From: an uncultured Pseudomonadota bacterium
GTDB lineage: Bacteria; Pseudomonadota; Gammaproteobacteria; Steroidobacterales; Steroidobacteraceae
Direction of reading: 5' to 3'
DNA length: 37,874 bases
NCBI GenBank assembly: GCA_937920275.1
Contig: CALGVD010000118.1
Span: 1-37,874 of the forward strand
Position numbers and translations under genes: made by a program. How positions within the stretch are numbered: position 1 is the stretch's first letter; every line of letters starts with the position of its first letter. Below are positions 8,963-17,510 of this stretch, one piece after another. Under the pieces are notes generated by a model that did not search any database, was not told the DNA's origin, and worked only from the letters and a program-made list of their open reading frames with translations.

Positions 8963-9604
8963 TTACATCAGACCGGTAGCCGCCTTGCCCGCTCCGATCG
9001 CGCCGCGCCGCAGCACGCCGACCACCACGCCCTCGATGATGAGCGGCTCTTCGCGCAGGTTGACGCGGATGGGCTCGAAATCCACGTTCTCGGGCAACAA
9101 CCAAACGGTGCTGCCTTCTTGTTTGTAGCGTTTGACGGTGACCTCGTTTTCGAGGCGTGCGACGATGATCTGGCGGTTGCGTACCTCGGGGGTGCGGTGC
9201 ACGGCCACGAGGTCGCCATCGAGGATGCCGGCGTCTTTCATGGACATGCCGGTGACCTTGAGGAGGTAGTGCGGCCTGGGGGAGAAGATGTCCGGATCGA
9301 TGTTGAATCGCGCTTCGATGTTCTCTTCTGCGAGAATAGGCTTGCCAGCGGCCACACGGCCGATGAGCGGCAGCCCGAGCTGCTCGCGCAGGATGTCCTT
9401 CAGCTGGATGCCGCGCGAGGTGCCCGGCACGAGCGCGATGACGCCCTTGCGGGCGAGGGCGCGCAGGTGTTCCTCGGCGGCATTGGCCGAACGGAAACCC
9501 AGCTCCTGCGCGATCTCCGCGCGGGTGGGGGGCATACCGGTCTCGGCGATGGCACGCTGGATGAGACGGAGGATTTCGGATTGGCGGGGGGTCAGGTCTG
9601 ACAT
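8963..9604 (-). CDS. lexA: LexA, SOS transcriptional repressor
   Basis: Represses SOS genes by binding CTGT-N8-ACAG operators and self-cleaves when stimulated by RecA filaments. The 213 residues contain the N-terminal winged helix-turn-helix ([35 protein letters not shown]). The cleavage site is Ala86-Gly87 in VAAGKP. The catalytic dyad is Ser121 ([10 protein letters not shown]) and Lys158 (EVTVKRY). Each position is 2 above the E. coli numbering. The ATG is preceded by an AGAGGT ribosome binding site. Two LexA-box-like sites lie 16-50 bp upstream, so it is autoregulated. It is the first gene of the lexA-imuA-imuB-dnaE2 block. Confidence 0.97.
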   Translation of the reverse strand: MSDLTPRQSEILRLIQRAIAETGMPPTRAEIAQELGFRSANAAEEHLRALARKGVIALVPGTSRGIQLKDILREQLGLPLIGRVAAGKPILAEENIEARFNIDPDIFSPRPHYLLKVTGMSMKDAGILDGDLVAVHRTPEVRNRQIIVARLENEVTVKRYKQEGSTVWLLPENVDFEPIRVNLREEPLIIEGVVVGVLRRGAIGAGKAATGLM

Positions 9605-9619
9605 GTGGCACCTCTACCT

Positions 9620-9635
9620 CTGTTGATCCATACAG
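9620..9635. promoter_or_regulatory. LexA box 1 of lexA
   Basis: CTGTTGATCCATACAG is a perfect CTGT-N8-ACAG operator, 15 bp upstream of the lexA ATG. It lies in the space shared with the divergent oxidoreductase gene. Confidence 0.9.
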
Positions 9636-9638
9636 TAA

Positions 9639-9654
9639 CTGTGAATTCATCCAG
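9639..9654. promoter_or_regulatory. LexA box 2, imperfect
   Basis: CTGTGAATTCATCCAG matches CTGT-N8-ACAG except for one base in the right half-site. It lies 19 bp from box 1 centre to centre, close to two helical turns, which fits side-by-side LexA dimers. It overlaps the probable GTG start of the divergent oxidoreductase. Confidence 0.6.
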
Positions 9655-11314
9655 TCGCAAGCCCCCTGCTGCAGATTTCGACGCCCTGATCATCGGCGGC
9701 GGTCATAACGGCCTGACCTGTGCCTGTTACCTCGCCCGGGCGGGATTGCGCGTGGCCGTGTTCGAGCGTCGGGGGATGGTCGGCGGTGCGGCCGTCACCG
9801 AGGAGTTCCACCCGGGCTTCCGCAACTCGGCCGCCAGCTACACCGTGAGCCTGCTCGATGCCGGGGTGATCGCCGAACTCGGGCTCGCCGGCCATGGGCT
9901 GCGCGTGGTCGAGCGACCGATGCAGAACTTCCTGCCGCTGCCGGACGGCGATTCGTTCAGCGCCGGCCCGACCGCCGCGGACACGATCGAGGAGGTGCGC
10001 CGCTTCAGCGTCCGCGACGCCGCGCGCCTGCCCGCCTTCAACGAGATGTTGGGCCGCGCCGTCGCGCTGCTGCGCGACCTGCTGCATCGCACCCCGCCCA
10101 CCGACCTGCGGCGCGGTCGTGACCTGTGGGAAGCGCTGCGCTTCGGGCACGGCTTGCGCGCGTTACCGCTCACCGCACAACGCGAACTGCACGAACTGTT
10201 CACGCGCAGCGCAGGCGAGATCCTCGATCACTGGTTCGAGAGCGATGCGCTCAAGGCGCTCTACGGCTTCGATGCCATCGTCGGCAACTACGCGAGTCCC
10301 TACACACCGGGCAGCGCCTATGTGCTGCTGCACCACGCCTTCGGCGAGGTCAACGGCAAGAGCGGCATCTGGGGCCACGCCATCGGCGGCATGGGCGCGA
10401 TCACGCAGGCGATGGCCGCCGAAGCGCGTCGGCTCGGCGTCCACATCGAGTGCGACGCGCCGGTCGAGCACATCATCACGAGCCGAGCCGCGAGCCGCCT
10501 CGTCGGCAGCGCGGGCGGCCGCGTGCGCGCGAGCGGCATCCGGCTCGCCGACGGACGCGTGTTCGGCGCACCGAACATCATCGGCAACCTGGGGCCCAAG
10601 CCGCTCTTCCTCGGCCTGCTCCAACCCGACGATCTGCCCGAGGACTTCCGCGCGCACATCGAGCGCTGGCGGGTCGGGTCGGCCTCGTTCCGCATGAATG
10701 TGGCGCTCTCGGAGTTGCCGCGTTTCAGCGCGCGGCGCTCGCGCACGGGCGATACGCACCTCAGTTCCGGCATCATCATCGCGCCCTCGCTCGGCTACAT
10801 GGACCGCGCCTTCGCCGAAGCGCGCCTGCACGGCGTGTCGGGCGCACCGGTGGTCGAGATGATGATCTCCTCGACGCTCGATGACACGCTCGCACCGCAA
10901 GGTGCGCATGTGGCGAGCCTCTTCTGCCAGCATTTCGATTACGATCTCGCGCGTCCCGAGGCGCCGGGGCGCAGCTGGGCGGACCCGGCGATGCGCGAGG
11001 CCGCAGCGCAGCTCATCATCGACACCGTCGATGTACACGCCCCCAACTTCCGCGCGAGCCTGCTCGGGCATTCGGCGCTCTCGCCGCTCGATCTCGAACA
11101 GCGTTTCGGCCTCGCGGGCGGAGACATCTTCCACGGCGCGCTCGGCCTCGACCAATTGTGGGCAGCCCGACCCGCGCTCGGCTACGGTGACTACCGCACG
11201 CCGCTCGAGGGGCTTTATCTTTGTGGCTCGGGCGCGCACCCGGGCGGCGGCGTGACCGGTGTGCCGGGACGCAACGCAGCGCGGGAGATCCTGCGCGACA
11301 AGCGCAAGGGCTGA
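9641..11314 (+). CDS. PYROXD2/phytoene-desaturase-like FAD-dependent oxidoreductase
   Basis: A Rossmann-type flavoprotein of the phytoene dehydrogenase superfamily, closest in pattern to the PYROXD2-like group. An N-terminal FAD dinucleotide motif (DALIIGGGHNGLTCACYLARAGL then VFERR) is followed by VGGAAVTEEFHPGF. The C-terminus has the second FAD contact LYLCGSGAHPGGGVTGVPGRNAA. No carotenoid genes are nearby, so the substrate is unknown. I favour the GTG at 9641 (M-N-S-S-S-R-K-P), giving 557 residues. A more upstream GTG at 9605 would abut the lexA start codon and run through both LexA boxes. The gene is divergent from lexA and followed after 9 bp by a glycosyltransferase. Because the LexA sites sit on its start region, it may be LexA-influenced; this is inference. 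Confidence 0.85.
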   Translation: MNSSSRKPPAADFDALIIGGGHNGLTCACYLARAGLRVAVFERRGMVGGAAVTEEFHPGFRNSAASYTVSLLDAGVIAELGLAGHGLRVVERPMQNFLPLPDGDSFSAGPTAADTIEEVRRFSVRDAARLPAFNEMLGRAVALLRDLLHRTPPTDLRRGRDLWEALRFGHGLRALPLTAQRELHELFTRSAGEILDHWFESDALKALYGFDAIVGNYASPYTPGSAYVLLHHAFGEVNGKSGIWGHAIGGMGAITQAMAAEARRLGVHIECDAPVEHIITSRAASRLVGSAGGRVRASGIRLADGRVFGAPNIIGNLGPKPLFLGLLQPDDLPEDFRAHIERWRVGSASFRMNVALSELPRFSARRSRTGDTHLSSGIIIAPSLGYMDRAFAEARLHGVSGAPVVEMMISSTLDDTLAPQGAHVASLFCQHFDYDLARPEAPGRSWADPAMREAAAQLIIDTVDVHAPNFRASLLGHSALSPLDLEQRFGLAGGDIFHGALGLDQLWAARPALGYGDYRTPLEGLYLCGSGAHPGGGVTGVPGRNAAREILRDKRKG

Positions 11315-11323
11315 ACACACGCC

Positions 11324-12370
11324 ATGCGCATCCTGCACACGCTCTTCTCGAGCGGCTTCGCCGGCACCGAACGCGCCACCGCCGAGATGTGCAACGCCTG
11401 CGCAGCGCAAGGCCACGAGGTGATGTTGGCGCTGCGGCGCGATCACCGCGGCGCGGGCGGCGCCTCGATCCGCGACCACCTCGACCCGCGCGTGCAGGTC
11501 ATGGAGTGCGGCCGCTGGTTCCCGGGCCCCGGCCTCGCGCGCGCCGTGCGGGAGTTCCGGCCCGAGGTCATCCATACCCACCTACGCAAGAGCACGCGCC
11601 TCGTCGCGCGGCTCAAGCCGCCCTGCCCCACCATCGCCACGCTGCACATGTGGGTCAACGGCCCGCATTTCCTGCAGATGGACGGTCTCATCGTCATCGC
11701 GCAGTGGCAGAAGCGCGACCTCACCGGCTACCGCGGCCGGGTGTTCGACATCCATGAATCGCTCATGCCGCAGCCCAAGCTCGCGCCCGATCGCATCGCG
11801 GCGCTGCGTACGCTCGCCGGCGCGGCACCGGAGGAGTTCTTGGTGGGCGGCGTCGGCCGGCTTGCGGAGTCCAAAGGATTCGATACGCTGATCCGTGCGT
11901 TCGGTGCGGCGGCGCTGCCGCAGGCGCGGCTCGTGATCGCCGGTGAGGGTCGCGAACGCGCCTCGCTCGAGCGCCTCGCGAGCGAGGTCTGCCCCGACGG
12001 ACGCATCAAGTTCCTCGGCTTCCGCAGCGATGCCAAAGATCTCTACCAGGCCTTCGATCTCTTCGTGAGCCCCTCGCGCAGCGAGCCGCTCGGGCGGGTG
12101 CTGTTCGAGGCGCTCGATGCCGGCACCCCGGTGCTCGCGACGCGTACGCAGGGACCGTCGGAGATCCTGTCGCGTTTCCCGGGACGGCTCGTCGCCATCG
12201 ACGATGTGCAGGCGATGGCCGAGGCGATCCGGGAGATCGCCGCATCGCGGCCACCACGGCTGCAGCACGACCTGTCACCTTGGCATCTCGACACCGTGGT
12301 GCGCGAGACGCTCGCGGCCTATCGTGGATTGATCGACGCGCACGACGGCGGGGACCGCACGCGGGGCTGA
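11324..12370 (+). CDS. Glycosyltransferase family 4 (GT-B fold)
   Basis: A retaining nucleotide-sugar glycosyltransferase of 348 residues. The N-terminal acceptor domain begins RILHTLFSSGFAGTERATAEM, the GT4 replacement for the common GGAE start, and includes VIHTHLRKSTRL. The C-terminal donor domain has GVGRLAESKGFDTLIRAF, VIAGEGRERASLE, IKFLGFRSD and the E-x7-E motif in SRSEPLGRVLFEALDAGTPV. No membrane segment is visible, so it works at the inner face of the inner membrane. It starts 9 bp after the oxidoreductase and is convergent with another glycosyltransferase 12 bp away. The donor and acceptor cannot be told from sequence. A role in lipopolysaccharide core or another surface glycan is plausible. 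Confidence 0.88.
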   Translation: MRILHTLFSSGFAGTERATAEMCNACAAQGHEVMLALRRDHRGAGGASIRDHLDPRVQVMECGRWFPGPGLARAVREFRPEVIHTHLRKSTRLVARLKPPCPTIATLHMWVNGPHFLQMDGLIVIAQWQKRDLTGYRGRVFDIHESLMPQPKLAPDRIAALRTLAGAAPEEFLVGGVGRLAESKGFDTLIRAFGAAALPQARLVIAGEGRERASLERLASEVCPDGRIKFLGFRSDAKDLYQAFDLFVSPSRSEPLGRVLFEALDAGTPVLATRTQGPSEILSRFPGRLVAIDDVQAMAEAIREIAASRPPRLQHDLSPWHLDTVVRETLAAYRGLIDAHDGGDRTRG

Positions 12371-12382
12371 AATCCGCGCGCG

Positions 12383-13459
12383 CTATGCGAGCTCGAGGTG
12401 CTCGCCGATACGGGCCACCATGCCGGGCAGCGCGTCGGTGAACCCCGCGCTGCGCGCCGCATCCGCGAGCGCTGTGAGCGACGCGCCTGAAGACCCCTCG
12501 CCGAGCAGTGCGGCGCAGCGTGCGACCACCGCATCCGGCGCCGGCGCCTCGACGCCCCCCGCCGCGACGCAACGCGCGATGCGCGCGGCCTGATCGCCGG
12601 CGATCGGCACCGCGACGCAGGGACGACCGAGCGCGAGCGCCTGCAACAGCGTGTCGCCGCCGTTCACCAGCACCAGACGACTGCGGCGCAGCAAGGCCAT
12701 CAGCGCGCCGCCGCCGACGCCGCGCAGCAGTTGCAATCGCTCGGACACCGCGACCTCGCCGGTGAACGAAGGCCCGGCGACGAAGACGACCCGATGACCG
12801 TGCGCGGCGAGCGCCTCGCCCCAGCGCGCGAACTGCGCCGGCGTCATCGCCGAGTCGTGGAACGCGCTGCCCCCGCCCGGCACGATCACCAGGTCGGGGG
12901 CGGGCATCGTCGGCAGCAAGGCGGTCGCCGCGGCCTCATCCGGCGGTGCGACCACTGCATCGAGGAAACGCAGTTGCGGCCGTCCCGCGACCCGCAGCTT
13001 CAGTCGTTCGAACCCGCTCAGCGCACCGGCGATCGACGGCGGGTAGGAGATCCAGTGATCATCGAGCAGCCGCATCCAGCGTAGGCGGAAGGCCTTGTAT
13101 CTCTGGCGACCGCGCGAGCTCACGTAGATCACCTTGGCACCCGCAGCCCGTGCCGCCTTCAGCGCCGCAGTGCGCCCTGCGTTGTCGAACACGACGACGC
13201 CCGGCTTGAACGCGTGGATGGCGTCGATGACCTCGGTGTCGCAGAGGGTCGGCGAGGCCGGGAGCAAGGTGGTGGGGAAGCGGCAAGCGGCGGCGTAGGG
13301 CGCATCGCGGTGCAGCAGGAAATGCAGCTCGACCTGCGGCCATCGCGCCGCCACCGCTTCGGCAAGGCCCCGTGCACGGGCGAACTCGCCCATGCCCGAG
13401 GGGCCGCTCACCGGCACGAACAGCACTCGCGGCGGCACATCGTCTCTTCGGGCGGCCAT
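12383..13459 (-). CDS. MurG/GT28-like glycosyltransferase (GT-B fold)
   Basis: About 358 residues. It opens with a Rossmann strand and glycine loop (RVLFVPVSGPSGMGEFARA). A central block, VIDAIHAFKPGVVVFDNAGRTAALKAA, resembles the acceptor side of MurG-like enzymes. The donor half has LVIVPGGGSAFHDSA, VVFVAGPSF, and the nucleotide-sugar signature region LVLVNGGDTLLQALALGRPCVAVPIAGDQ. The pattern matches UDP-sugar transferases of the MurG/UGT type rather than GT4. I prefer the ATG at 13459 (MAARRD), which has a G-rich upstream stretch; an ATG at 13486 adds nine residues and shares a CCATGG palindrome with a possible start on the other strand. It is divergent from the methyltransferase. The substrate is unknown. 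Confidence 0.75.
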   Translation of the reverse strand: MAARRDDVPPRVLFVPVSGPSGMGEFARARGLAEAVAARWPQVELHFLLHRDAPYAAACRFPTTLLPASPTLCDTEVIDAIHAFKPGVVVFDNAGRTAALKAARAAGAKVIYVSSRGRQRYKAFRLRWMRLLDDHWISYPPSIAGALSGFERLKLRVAGRPQLRFLDAVVAPPDEAAATALLPTMPAPDLVIVPGGGSAFHDSAMTPAQFARWGEALAAHGHRVVFVAGPSFTGEVAVSERLQLLRGVGGGALMALLRRSRLVLVNGGDTLLQALALGRPCVAVPIAGDQAARIARCVAAGGVEAPAPDAVVARCAALLGEGSSGASLTALADAARSAGFTDALPGMVARIGEHLELA

Positions 13460-13490
13460 GCCGGCCGCCCCAATCCCGGTATCCATGGGC

Positions 13491-13496
13491 TATGAT
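13491..13496 (+). promoter_or_regulatory. -10-like TATGAT 6 nt before the methyltransferase ATG
   Basis: TATGAT matches five of six -10 consensus bases and ends 6 nt before the ATG at 13503. It would give an essentially leaderless transcript. No convincing -35 is present and no Shine-Dalgarno sequence is visible, so confidence is low. Confidence 0.3.
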
Positions 13497-13502
13497 GTTG
13501 CC

Positions 13503-14135
13503 ATGTATCGCCCCGCCCCGGGACTGCCCGGCAGACACTGGTACCAACGGCTTCTCTCCAAAAAAGCCCGCCGCGCCGCGAGCCGAGACTTCATGTTCGA
13601 CACCCTGCCCAAGGGCGGCAAGGTCATCGAAGTCGGTGTCTTCGACGGGGATTTCTCGGAACGCATCCTCGCCATGAACGAGCCGCAGGAGCTGCATCTC
13701 GTCGACCCGTGGTTCCCCAAAGATGACGGGACGCTCTACGACGGCCCCACCCAAGACTTCAAGGACGGCAAGGCGGCGAGCGAAGCCCTGCAGGCGCAAT
13801 ATGTACAGGTCACGACGCGGTTCGCGCGCGAGATCGCCTCGGGACGCGTGATACTGCATCGCACGCTCTCGCACGACGCCGCGCCGCTGTTCCCCGACGC
13901 GCACTTCGATTGGATGTACGTCGACGCCAGCCACTTCTACGACGACGTCAAGCGCGACATCGCCGCCTTTTTCCCGAAGCTCAAGCCGGGCGGCTACATC
14001 GCCGGCGACGACTATGACCGGCGCGGGATCTGGGACCACGGCGTCACCCGCGCGGTGGACGAGTTCCGCGCCTCCGGGGCTGCCGAGACGATTCGTTTGC
14101 ACAATCACCAGTTCCTGCTGCGAAAGCCGCTATGA
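13503..14135 (+). CDS. Class I SAM-dependent methyltransferase
   Basis: A 210-residue Rossmann methyltransferase. Motif I is KVIEVGVFDGDFSERIL (about residues 40-56). It is followed by the acidic strand end ELHLVDPWF, then FDWMYVDASHFYDDVKRDI and LKPGGYIAGDDYD, which match the Methyltransf_24-type family often found among cell-surface glycan genes. It probably methylates a sugar or small molecule; the sequence does not say which. The ATG at 13503 (MYRPAP) is preferred over an upstream ATG at 13485 because the latter falls on the start of the divergent glycosyltransferase. No signal peptide is present. The GT4, MurG-like GT and methyltransferase form a small surface-modification-like group. 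Confidence 0.8.
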   Translation: MYRPAPGLPGRHWYQRLLSKKARRAASRDFMFDTLPKGGKVIEVGVFDGDFSERILAMNEPQELHLVDPWFPKDDGTLYDGPTQDFKDGKAASEALQAQYVQVTTRFAREIASGRVILHRTLSHDAAPLFPDAHFDWMYVDASHFYDDVKRDIAAFFPKLKPGGYIAGDDYDRRGIWDHGVTRAVDEFRASGAAETIRLHNHQFLLRKPL

Positions 14136-14155
14136 CGGATGTAACTTTCGCCCAG

Positions 14156-14187
14156 TTGATTTTCGCCCCGGAATTTGGTGCCATACT
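14156..14187 (+). promoter_or_regulatory. Putative promoter of the alanine-zipper lipoprotein
   Basis: An extended -10-like TGC-CATACT ends at 14187. A TTGATT at 14156-14161 could be a -35, but the 20-bp spacing is long. The leader to the ATG at 14266 would be about 70 nt, and AGAGGAA lies 8 nt before the ATG as ribosome binding site. Confidence 0.35.
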
Positions 14188-14265
14188 GCGCGGCGTAATG
14201 GGGGATTCGTCACACGATCCCCTCTGCGCTCCAGATCCGTCCGAAACCTCAGAGGAACTCGAACA

Positions 14266-14580
14266 ATGAAGACCCCCGTCATCGTCAAGATCGCCGCCCT
14301 GGCCGCCCTCACCGGCCTCGCCGGTTGCACCGACCTCAAGCCGCTGCAGGCCCAGGTCGACACCCTGAAGTCGCAGGTCTCGAGCATCGGCTCGCAGGTC
14401 GCGGCTGCCAAGAGCGCTGCTGACAGCGCGGGTAGCGCTGCCGCTGCGGCCGCCTCGGCTGCCAACAGCGCCCAGTCGACCGCCAACCAGGCGCTCGCCG
14501 CTGCGCAGGCCAGCCAGAGCTGCTGCGATGCGACGAACGAGAAGATCGATCGCATGTTCAAGCGCACGATCTCGAAGTAA
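14266..14580 (+). CDS. Lpp/OprI-like alanine-zipper outer-membrane lipoprotein
   Basis: A 104-residue precursor with a lipoprotein signal peptide (KTPVIVKIAALAALTGLAGC, lipobox LAGC, lipidated Cys at residue 20). The mature part is a Lys/Gln heptad opening (LKPLQAQVDTLKSQVSS) followed by an Ala/Ser-rich zipper (AAADSAGSAAAAAASAANSAQ). The last 26 residues line up without gaps with Pseudomonas OprI as I remember it (AAQ-x-Q...RM-x-K). They end in a C-terminal Lys, as in Lpp and OprI, where that Lys is joined to peptidoglycan. Oddity: a vicinal Cys-Cys pair (QSCCDATNEK) replaces the usual small residues near the C-terminus. The gene is monocistronic: it has its own ribosome binding site and a strong terminator 30 nt downstream. 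Confidence 0.88.
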   Translation: MKTPVIVKIAALAALTGLAGCTDLKPLQAQVDTLKSQVSSIGSQVAAAKSAADSAGSAAAAAASAANSAQSTANQALAAAQASQSCCDATNEKIDRMFKRTISK

Positions 14581-14603
14581 GACCGCAAGGTCCCGCTCCG
14601 GGA

Positions 14604-14639
14604 AAAAAGACGCCGCGTGAGAACGCGGCGTTTTTTTTT
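14604..14639. terminator. Bidirectional intrinsic terminator between the lipoprotein gene and fabH
   Basis: ACGCCGCG-TGAGAA-CGCGGCGT (14610-14631) is a perfect 8-bp GC-rich stem with a 6-nt loop, flanked by six A on the left and nine T on the right. It terminates the lipoprotein transcript on the plus strand. Read from the minus strand, where the A-run becomes a U-run, it ends the yceD-rpmF-plsX-fabH transcript. Confidence 0.93.
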
Positions 14640-14661
14640 GCCTGACCGCTGCGCTACGGGG

Positions 14662-15648
14662 TCAGTAGCGGATCAGGGCGGATCCCCAGGTCAGGCCGCC
14701 GCCGAAGGCCTCGAGCAAGATGAGATCGCCGCGCTTGATGCGGCCATCACGCACACCCACATCGAGGGCCAAGGGCACCGAGGCCGCCGAGGTGTTGCCG
14801 TGGTCCTGCACTGTCACGATCACTTTCTCCATCGGCATACCGAGCTTCTTGGCGGTCGCTTGGATGATGCGGATGTTGGCCTGGTGGGGCACCAACCAAT
14901 CGAGCGCAGATTGATCGAGCCCGTTGGCGGCCAAGGTCTCATCGACCAAGGCGCCGAGGGACTTCACGGCGACCTTGAAGATCTCGTTCCCGGTCATGCG
15001 GATGAACATCTCGAGCCGACCCTGTGCATCGTAGGTGAACCCCTTGGAAGGGCCTACCGGGCAATGCAGCAGATCGACATAGGATCCGTCGGCGTGCAGG
15101 TGCGTGGAGAGGATCCCCGGCTCGTCCGCCGGTTTCAACACCACGGCACCGGCGCCATCGCCGAAGATGATCGCCGTGCTGCGATCGGTCCAATCGACGA
15201 TGCGGCTGAGGGTCTCCGCACCGACCACCAACGCGCACTTCGCCTCGCCGAGCCGCACGAACTTGTCGGCGACCGACAAGGCGTAGATGAAGCCGCTGCA
15301 GGCCGCCTCGAGCCCGAGCGCCGGACAGCCGTGCAATCCGAGACGCGCTTGCAGCAAGGCGCCGCAGTTGGGGAACACGAGATCAGGCGAGGTGGTGCCG
15401 AACACGATCAGATCGACCTCGCTCGCCTCGACGCCGGCCGCCTCGAGTGCCCGACGCGCAGCACGCTCGCCGAGATCGACCGTGGTCTGACCTTCAGCGG
15501 CGATATGCCGCTGGCGGATACCGGTCCGCTCTTGGATCCACTCGTCCGAGGTCTCCACCATCTTCTCGAGATCGGCGTTGGTCAACACCTTCTCGGGAAG
15601 GTAGCTGCCCGTGCCGGCGATGCGCGAATGACGGAGTGTGAAGGTCAT
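14662..15648 (-). CDS. fabH: Beta-ketoacyl-ACP synthase III FabH
   Basis: Condenses acetyl-CoA with malonyl-ACP to begin type II fatty acid synthesis. The 328 residues have the catalytic Cys117 in [15 protein letters not shown], the His in [12 protein letters not shown] and the Asn in [15 protein letters not shown], a complete Cys-His-Asn triad. The opening [20 protein letters not shown] and the [10 protein letters not shown] motif are family hallmarks, and length is normal. The start overlaps the plsX stop as ATGA. It is the last gene of the yceD-rpmF-plsX-fabH operon; no fabD/fabG/acpP follow, so the rest of the fab cluster lies elsewhere. Confidence 0.97.
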   Translation of the reverse strand: MTFTLRHSRIAGTGSYLPEKVLTNADLEKMVETSDEWIQERTGIRQRHIAAEGQTTVDLGERAARRALEAAGVEASEVDLIVFGTTSPDLVFPNCGALLQARLGLHGCPALGLEAACSGFIYALSVADKFVRLGEAKCALVVGAETLSRIVDWTDRSTAIIFGDGAGAVVLKPADEPGILSTHLHADGSYVDLLHCPVGPSKGFTYDAQGRLEMFIRMTGNEIFKVAVKSLGALVDETLAANGLDQSALDWLVPHQANIRIIQATAKKLGMPMEKVIVTVQDHGNTSAASVPLALDVGVRDGRIKRGDLILLEAFGGGLTWGSALIRY

Positions 15649-16709
15649 GCTGGAGGGTCTCCCTGTCCTTGAGGCGTGGCGCCGTTGTCCAATGCGACGG
15701 TGACATGTTCGATGAGTCGGCGGCGCACAGCGGTGGCAGCGATGGCAACGGCACGGGCCATCGCGACTCGATCGGCGCTGCCGTGGCTTTTTACCACGAT
15801 ATGCTTGAGACCGACCATGACCGCGCCGTTGAAGGCGCGAGGATCGAGCGATGCGGAGACCCGGCTGAGCACCGGCCGCGCCAAGAGCGCGGTGAGTTTG
15901 CTCAGGAGGCTCGCCGTGAATTCCCGGCGCAGGCGGCGGCTGATGAGTCCTGCGACCCCTTCCATGGTCTTGAGCGCGACATTGCCGGTGAAGCCGTCGG
16001 TGACCACGACATCGACCTCACCACCAAAGATATCACCGCCCTCGACGAAGCCGACATAGTCGAACTCGACGCCATCGCCCGCACGCGCACGCAGCAGCGC
16101 ATGGGCTTCCTGCACCAGATCATGCCCCTTGGTCTCTTCGACGCCGATGTTGAGCAGGCCGACCCGTGGCCGTGCGATGTCGTGTACATCACGCGCGACG
16201 ATCGCGCCCATCAGGGCGAACTGCAGGAGCTGCACAGGGGTGGCTCGGACATTGGCGCCGAGATCGAGCAGGTGGGTATGACCCCGCTCGTTGGGGACCG
16301 CCGACATGATCGGCGCACGCTCCACCTGCGGCAGGCACTTGAGGACGAAGTGGGCGATGGCGGTGAGGGCGCCGGTGTTGCCGGCGCTGACCATCGCCGC
16401 CGCGCGCCCTGCGTGCACGAGATCGATGGCGACGCGCATCGAGGAGTGCTTCTTACGGCGGATCGCCTCGCGCGGCGAGTCCTCCATCGTGATGATCTCG
16501 GCGGCAGGGACGATCTCGCATCGATTTCTCGCCGATATGCCGGCCGATGTGCCGGCCGATGTGCGGGCGAGGCCCGCCTCGATCGCGGCGGGATCCCCGA
16601 CCAGCAACAGCCGCAGATCCGGATCGGAGGCCAAAGCCAATAGCGCCGCCGGCACGCACTCCTGCGCGCCGAGATCGCCGCTCATGACATCGAGCGCGAT
16701 GACGGTCAT
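15645..16709 (-). CDS. plsX: Phosphate acyltransferase PlsX
   Basis: Makes acyl-phosphate from acyl-ACP for phospholipid synthesis. The 354 residues begin [22 protein letters not shown], a conserved PlsX opening with small variations. They continue with [43 protein letters not shown] and [20 protein letters not shown]. Length is standard (about 340-355). It overlaps fabH by 4 bp and lies 49 bp after rpmF, the classic rpmF-plsX-fabH order. Oddity: a 12-bp tandem repeat encodes [12 protein letters not shown] near residues 50-61, in a surface loop after the first strand-helix units. Confidence 0.96.
   Translation of the reverse strand: MTVIALDVMSGDLGAQECVPAALLALASDPDLRLLLVGDPAAIEAGLARTSAGTSAGISARNRCEIVPAAEIITMEDSPREAIRRKKHSSMRVAIDLVHAGRAAAMVSAGNTGALTAIAHFVLKCLPQVERAPIMSAVPNERGHTHLLDLGANVRATPVQLLQFALMGAIVARDVHDIARPRVGLLNIGVEETKGHDLVQEAHALLRARAGDGVEFDYVGFVEGGDIFGGEVDVVVTDGFTGNVALKTMEGVAGLISRRLRREFTASLLSKLTALLARPVLSRVSASLDPRAFNGAVMVGLKHIVVKSHGSADRVAMARAVAIAATAVRRRLIEHVTVALDNGATPQGQGDPPA
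16539..16562 (-). repeat. 12-bp in-frame tandem repeat inside plsX
   Basis: Two identical copies of GCCGGCCGATGT lie in tandem, with a partial copy (GCCGATAT) before them and a diverged unit after. They encode repeated S-A-G-T-type tetrapeptides in PlsX. Copy-number change would not shift the frame. Confidence 0.75.
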
Positions 16710-16758
16710 GGGATGCTCCGCAGGGGGAGCGGGCGCGCCCCGCGACGCGCCAGAGGGC

Positions 16759-16953
16759 TCAACCGGCCGCTTCGTCGTCGACGGGCTTCTCGATCACGCG
16801 CTTGCCGCGATAGAAACCATCGGGGGTGATGCGGTGGCGGAAATGGGTCTCGCCGGACTGCGGGTCGATCGACAGCGCAGGGGTCGGGGCTCGGTCGTGC
16901 GAGCGGTGCATGCCGCGCTTGGACGGGGTCTTGCGGCTTTTCTGGACTGGCAT
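16759..16953 (-). CDS. rpmF: 50S ribosomal protein L32
   Basis: A 64-residue basic ribosomal protein with the L32 signature [20 protein letters not shown] and [19 protein letters not shown]-like C-terminal half (here [11 protein letters not shown]...GFYRGKRV). It has no CxxC zinc motif, so it is the cysteine-free form. It sits between yceD (26 bp upstream) and plsX (49 bp downstream), the conserved bacterial arrangement that couples ribosome and lipid synthesis genes. Confidence 0.96.
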   Translation of the reverse strand: MPVQKSRKTPSKRGMHRSHDRAPTPALSIDPQSGETHFRHRITPDGFYRGKRVIEKPVDDEAAG

Positions 16954-16979
16954 GTCGGTCTCCTCGGTGGGCGAGCGGG

Positions 16980-17501
16980 CTATCGGCCCCGTTTCAGGAG
17001 CTCGCCCAGCCCTGCAAACGGCGTGATCGTGTCGTCCTTTGTGACTTCCGGCTCATCGCCGAAAGCGAAATCGCCGGGACCACAGTCGGCGACTCCCTCG
17101 TGCCGCGGCACCAACGGCACCGCGAGCAGGATCTCTTCTTCGACCAGGTCGCGCAGCACGACCCGCCCCTCCGGGGCGAGCGTCGGCTCGATGCCCGGAT
17201 CGAGGTCATCGGCACGCGCCGGGTCGGTCACGAGCCAGACTTTGGAGTCCGCCTCGACCGGAAGCCACACGGGCCGCATGCACCGTTGACAGCGCAGCGG
17301 AAGACGCGCGCTGACCCGGACCTCCGCGACCGGCTGGCCGCGTTCGCGTGACAGCATCACGCGACACTCGACCGTCCCCTCCACCGACGACAGCTCTTGA
17401 GCGAGTCGCGGCAGCTGCGTCAGCGGCAGTTTGAACTCCCACGAGTCGCCGGCGTCAGCGTGACGATCGACATCGAGGGGGCGCAACCAATCCGCCTGCA
17501 T
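16980..17501 (-). CDS. yceD: YceD (DUF177), 23S rRNA accumulation protein
   Basis: Homologue of E. coli YceD, required for normal 23S rRNA levels and almost always found before rpmF. The 173 residues show the DUF177 pattern. It consists of an N-terminal beta region ([17 protein letters not shown]), the CxxC-containing [17 protein letters not shown] near 89-105, the acidic block [23 protein letters not shown], and the C-terminal [13 protein letters not shown], like the FAVLASLKR end of the E. coli protein. The ATG at 17501 lies 9 nt from a strong -10 element, so the mRNA may be leaderless. It is first in the yceD-rpmF-plsX-fabH operon. Confidence 0.92.
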   Translation of the reverse strand: MQADWLRPLDVDRHADAGDSWEFKLPLTQLPRLAQELSSVEGTVECRVMLSRERGQPVAEVRVSARLPLRCQRCMRPVWLPVEADSKVWLVTDPARADDLDPGIEPTLAPEGRVVLRDLVEEEILLAVPLVPRHEGVADCGPGDFAFGDEPEVTKDDTITPFAGLGELLKRGR

Positions 17502-17510
17502 GGGGCGCGT

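Noticed and set aside
8660-9601. Plus-strand open frame of about 310 codons opposite lexA
   Set aside because: Antisense to LexA, whose motifs are intact; composition matches a high-GC shadow frame.
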